Shown here piece after piece: positions 61,056-64,000 of a stretch of DNA of 64,000 bases. Numbering within the stretch: position 1 is the first letter of the stretch; every line of letters starts with the position of its first letter. The notes under the pieces were generated by a model. That model was not told the origin of the DNA, did not search any database, and saw only the letters and a list, made by a program, of their open reading frames with translations. The DNA is taken from positions 806,001 to 870,000 of the forward strand of contig NZ_FWFR01000002.1 of assembly GCF_900172325.1 (NCBI RefSeq). Reading direction: 5' to 3'. A program made the position numbers and the translations under genes. This DNA comes from Oceanibacterium hippocampi (GTDB lineage Bacteria > Pseudomonadota > Alphaproteobacteria > Sneathiellales > Sneathiellaceae).

Positions 61056-62243
61056 TCAGGTCCCATCGGATGAAAGCCCTTTCCACAACCTACGCGTGTC
61101 GGATGCTATCACGCTCTCCTCGTCCGTCGGGATGACAAACGCGGCGATCGCGCTGCCGGGCGCCGAGATACGGATCGCGTTGGCATCGTTCGCATCATCG
61201 TCCAGTCGCAGTCCGAGCCAGCCGAGGCCGGCAGCGATCCGCTTTCTCACGGCGCCGGCCTTCTCCCCGATGCCGGCGGTGAAGACCAGCCCGTCGATCC
61301 CGCCCAGCACGGCAGCAAGCGCGCCGATCTCCGATATGGCCCGGTAGGCGAAGAGGTCGACGGCTTCCCGGGCGCGCGGATCGTCGGAGGCGAACAGATC
61401 CCGCATGTCGTCGGACAGCTCCGAAACGCCGAGCAGACCGGAGCGCAGGTTCAGCAGGTCGGAGACCTCGTCGAGGCTCATGCCGCGATCACGCAGGAGA
61501 TGCAGGACCACGCCGGGGTCGAGCGCACCGGGACGGCGCCCCATCATCAGGCCGTCGAGCGCGGTGAAGCCCATGGACGTCGCGACGCTCTTCCGCTTGC
61601 GCAGCGCGCACAGACTGGCGCCATGACCGAGATGCGCGACAATGATCCGGCCTTCGGCCCGGCGGCCGGCATGGTGCGGCAACTGCCCGGCGATGTACTG
61701 GTAGGAAAGACCGTGGAAGCCGTACCGGATGATACCGTCGTCGGACAGCGCCCGCGGAATGGCAAAAAGCTGGGCAAGACGCGGTTGCGTGCGGTGAAAG
61801 GCGGTATCGAAACAGGCAACCTGCGGCAGACCGGGCCGGGCCGCCGCAAGCGCGCGCATGCCGGCCAGGTTGTGCGGCTGATGTTGCGGCGCCAAGGCGG
61901 TCAGCGCGCCGAGTTTCTCCATGACGATGTCATCGACGAGCACGGGGGCGGCATATTCCCGCCCGCCGTGCACCACGCGATGCCCCGCCGCAACGAGCCG
62001 ATTGTCCCTCAGGCCCTTTCCGAGCCAGTCGACGAGCCGTTCGATCAGCACCGCATGGGGTTCGTCCGGCGCGAGTCGACCGAACTCCGCCACCGGCGCA
62101 CCACCCCTCGCCCAAATCTCGGGGCTCCGGCCGATACCGGTGATCTTGCCAGCGCACACCGGAGGTGCCTCGTCCTGCGCCGGATAGACCGCGAACTTGA
62201 TCGACGACGAACCGGAATTGAGAACCAGCACAGCCTCGGTCAT
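61056..62243 (-). CDS. ackA: Acetate kinase (short-chain acid kinase)
   Basis: 395 residues from the ATG at 62243, overlapping the phosphate acyltransferase stop (ATGA). ASKHA-fold motifs include VLNSGSSSIKFAVY at the start, HRVVHGG, FHGLSYQYIAG, AHLGHGASLCA, TSMGFTALDGLMMGRRPG and DGLVFTAGIGE. It interconverts acetate (or propionate/butyrate) plus ATP and the acyl phosphate. Together with the upstream MaoC-acyltransferase it forms a CoA-to-acid pathway. Confidence 0.95.
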   Translation of the reverse strand: MTEAVLVLNSGSSSIKFAVYPAQDEAPPVCAGKITGIGRSPEIWARGGAPVAEFGRLAPDEPHAVLIERLVDWLGKGLRDNRLVAAGHRVVHGGREYAAPVLVDDIVMEKLGALTALAPQHQPHNLAGMRALAAARPGLPQVACFDTAFHRTQPRLAQLFAIPRALSDDGIIRYGFHGLSYQYIAGQLPHHAGRRAEGRIIVAHLGHGASLCALRKRKSVATSMGFTALDGLMMGRRPGALDPGVVLHLLRDRGMSLDEVSDLLNLRSGLLGVSELSDDMRDLFASDDPRAREAVDLFAYRAISEIGALAAVLGGIDGLVFTAGIGEKAGAVRKRIAAGLGWLGLRLDDDANDANAIRISAPGSAIAAFVIPTDEESVIASDTRRLWKGLSSDGT

Positions 62244-63634
62244 GGCAGCACGTCCACCTGGCGCCGCACGTAAAGCTGAACGATGGCCGCCGACGCGAGA
62301 CGGCACAGCATGTCGTCGGCACGGCTGGTCAGCATGATCGGCACGCGGGCCCCGAGCACGACGCCGGCGGCGTCCGCCCCGGCCAGGTAAATCAGTTGCT
62401 TGGCGATCATGTTGCCGGCCTCGAGATCGGGGGCGACAAGGATATCGGCATCGCCGGCGACGGCCGAAACGATCCCCTTGGTCTCGGCTGCCGACTTCGA
62501 GATCGCGTTGTCGAAGGCCAGCGGCCCGTCGATCAGGGCCCCGGTGATCTGCCCGCGATCCGCCATCTTGCAGAGCGCCGCGGCTTCGACGGTCGAGGTG
62601 ATCTTCGCGGTCACGGTCTCGACGGCGGACAGCAACGCGACCTTCGGCACCGCGATGCCGAGCGCATGGACGAGGTCGATCGCGTTCTGAACGATATCCC
62701 GCTTGTCGTCGAGTGTCGGATAGATGTTGATCGCCGCGTCCGTAATGAACAACGGCTTGGGGTAATGCGGGACATCGAGGCCGTAGATATGGCTCATGCG
62801 CCGCTCGGTCCTGATGCCGCGCTCCTTCGCGACCACGGCGCTCATGAACTCGTCGGTATGCAGCTTGCCTTTCATCAGGGCCTCGACGCGGGCCTCCCGG
62901 GCCATGGCCACCGCGATCTCCGCCGCCGCGTGACTGTGCGGCGCATCGACGATCTCGGCATCGCCGAGTTCCCGTCCGGCCGCAACGGCTGCCGCCTCGA
63001 TCTTCGCGCGCGGGCCAACGAGAACGGGCATGATCAGACCCTGAGCCGCTGCCTCCAGTGCGCCCGAAAGCGTCAGCGCATCGCAGGGATGGACGACCGC
63101 CGTCCGGACCGGCGCATATTGCCGCGTCGCCTCGATGAGAGCCTTGTAGCGCGCGCCCCGTTCGTGGAGATGAACCTCGGGCAGGACCGCGCGCGGCCGT
63201 CGCACCTTCTCGGTCGGCGCCACCACTTCCGCCGTACCCTCGATCACCGTCTCGCCGTCCTGGTTGAGGCAGACACAGTCGAGCAGAAGGCGCTGCTTCT
63301 CCGGATTCTTCTCACGTACCGTGACCCGGGCAGTCACGGTATCGCCGAGCCCGACGGGGCGACGGAAACTCATCGACTGATTGAGGTAGATCGTTCCCGG
63401 TCCGGGCAGTTCGGTCCCGAGCACGGCGGAAATCAGGGCCCCGCCCCACATCCCGTGCGCGATCACCTTGTGGAACATGTCATTCCGGGCAAAGGCCTCG
63501 TCGACATGGGCCGGGTTCACGTCTCCCGACATCACCGCGAAAAGCTCGATGTCCTCACGGTTGAGCGTGCGGGACAGTTCGGCCGACTGTCCGACTTCGA
63601 TCTCGTCGAAGGTCTTGTTCTCGATATATTGCAA
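62240..63634 (-). CDS. Bifunctional MaoC-like hydratase/phosphate acyltransferase
   Basis: 464 residues from a TTG at 63634, which has GGAG 8 nt upstream; a GTG at 63643 is possible and the longer frame is unconserved. The N-terminal MaoC hotdog (about 1-140) has FAVMSGDVNPAHVDEAFA (Asp and His of the hydratase pair) and IAHGMWGG. The C-terminal phosphate acetyl/butyryltransferase domain (about 150-460) includes ALMKGKLHTDEFM and DGPLAFDNAIS. It turns acyl-CoA plus phosphate into acyl phosphate for AckA. Confidence 0.9.
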   Translation of the reverse strand: MQYIENKTFDEIEVGQSAELSRTLNREDIELFAVMSGDVNPAHVDEAFARNDMFHKVIAHGMWGGALISAVLGTELPGPGTIYLNQSMSFRRPVGLGDTVTARVTVREKNPEKQRLLLDCVCLNQDGETVIEGTAEVVAPTEKVRRPRAVLPEVHLHERGARYKALIEATRQYAPVRTAVVHPCDALTLSGALEAAAQGLIMPVLVGPRAKIEAAAVAAGRELGDAEIVDAPHSHAAAEIAVAMAREARVEALMKGKLHTDEFMSAVVAKERGIRTERRMSHIYGLDVPHYPKPLFITDAAINIYPTLDDKRDIVQNAIDLVHALGIAVPKVALLSAVETVTAKITSTVEAAALCKMADRGQITGALIDGPLAFDNAISKSAAETKGIVSAVAGDADILVAPDLEAGNMIAKQLIYLAGADAAGVVLGARVPIMLTSRADDMLCRLASAAIVQLYVRRQVDVLP

Positions 63635-63722
63635 GGGTTGCACTCCGGGCTTTTCCGCAAGACAGGGCACGCGACAGTCGCATCGATCATCTTCGGCGAT
63701 GGGGGCGGGCGCCGGACGCGGC

Positions 63723-64000
63723 TCAGGTTTTCGCGGGCCGCTTCCCCGGCTCCCCGCCCCTCGCCTTCGCATCCTCATATTCCTCGGCGAGCACTTCGAG
63801 ATCGCGGAATGCCTGACCGGCATCGCCGTCGTTCGTGACTTGCGCAACCACCGCCCGGTTGACCGTCAGGTTCCCGTCGCCCCACGGGGTCGTATCGATC
63901 TCGAGATCGTCCTGGCCTTCCCGCGACGTGAAACGCTGCTTCACCGCTCCCTTCCCGGTCGGCCGGGTCACATCTGCCTTCCAGTCGAGCTTTTTCCGGG
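63723..64000 (-). CDS. Unrecognised protein, 5' end beyond the window
   Basis: The frame is open from the window edge to its stop at 63723, giving at least 92 residues. An internal GTG at 63971 could be a start, but the sequence before it (RKKLDWKADV) reads as continuous protein. The visible part is acidic in the middle (REGQDDLEIDTTPWGDG, VLAEEYEDAKARG) and ends in a basic tail (GKRPAKT). No family was recognised. It lies 88 bp upstream of the MaoC-acyltransferase start on the same strand. Confidence 0.5.
   Translation of the reverse strand, partial: RKKLDWKADVTRPTGKGAVKQRFTSREGQDDLEIDTTPWGDGNLTVNRAVVAQVTNDGDAGQAFRDLEVLAEEYEDAKARGGEPGKRPAKT

Overview
The window is GC-rich DNA with bacterial gene structure: Shine-Dalgarno starts, ATGA/GTGA/TGATG stop-start overlaps and polycistronic runs. 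Gene families point to an alphaproteobacterium, probably a metabolically versatile heterotroph of the Rhodospirillales type. The clues are two complete TRAP transporters, three complete ABC importers, three GntR regulators, CoA-ligase/MaoC/CaiB catabolic genes, a DUF1127 protein and a MaoC-Pta/AckA pair. No rRNA, tRNA, IS element, integrase, prophage or CRISPR array was recognised. The genus is not determined.

Layout. 1-4.4 kb: the 3' part of a hydantoinase B (HyuB) gene, a Rossmann-fold protein, an SDR dehydrogenase and an orphan LuxR-type response regulator. 4.6-14.4 kb: a Crp/Fnr regulator divergent from two consecutive plus-strand operons. Operon A (5813-9553) holds an NDP-forming acyl-CoA synthetase, two MaoC-like proteins and a TauE-like permease. 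Operon B (9636-14354) holds an enoyl-CoA hydratase-like protein, an ABC importer and a metallo-beta-lactamase-fold hydrolase, and ends at a perfect 12-bp terminator hairpin. Both operons are preceded by nearly the same 19-nt sequence containing the inverted repeat GTCAA-N4-TTGAC. The Crp/Fnr protein is the obvious candidate to read it.

14.5-20.4 kb (minus): cupin, TRAP DctP-DctQ-DctM and amidase, next to a GntR/FCD regulator. 20.6 kb: a GFA-family protein. 21.1-24.6 kb (minus): a phosphonate-type ABC importer (phnD-phnC-phnE-phnE) with no C-P lyase nearby. 25.0-29.7 kb (minus): an RraA-like protein coupled to an unusual short 2-oxoglutarate-dehydrogenase-E1-like protein, and a flavoprotein. 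29.9-36.3 kb (plus): a GntR/UTRA regulator, a spermidine/putrescine-type ABC importer and a metal-dependent deaminase-like amidohydrolase.

36.4-45.5 kb: a GntR/FCD regulator divergent from a ten-gene cluster. It contains a cupin, a 2OG-Fe(II)-oxygenase-like protein, a NIPSNAP protein, a maleate-isomerase-like protein lacking its usual cysteines, a CaiB-type CoA-transferase, an HMG-CoA-lyase homologue, an isochorismatase-type amidase and a TRAP transporter. This is the most coherent candidate for an undescribed catabolic pathway: import, amide hydrolysis, isomerisation or oxidation, CoA activation, then retro-aldol cleavage.

45.7-50.8 kb: housekeeping and stress genes (double universal stress protein, S-formylglutathione hydrolase, DUF1127, Rnk/GreA-like, MscS). 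50.9-56.0 kb: a Cus/Czc-type metal efflux pair (cusB, cusA) with no outer-membrane channel gene, preceded by a small exported Cys-containing protein in less GC-rich DNA. 56.2-61.0 kb (minus): an RbbA/YhiI-type ABC exporter. 61.0-63.6 kb (minus): acetate kinase and MaoC-phosphate acyltransferase. The window ends inside an unrecognised minus-strand gene.
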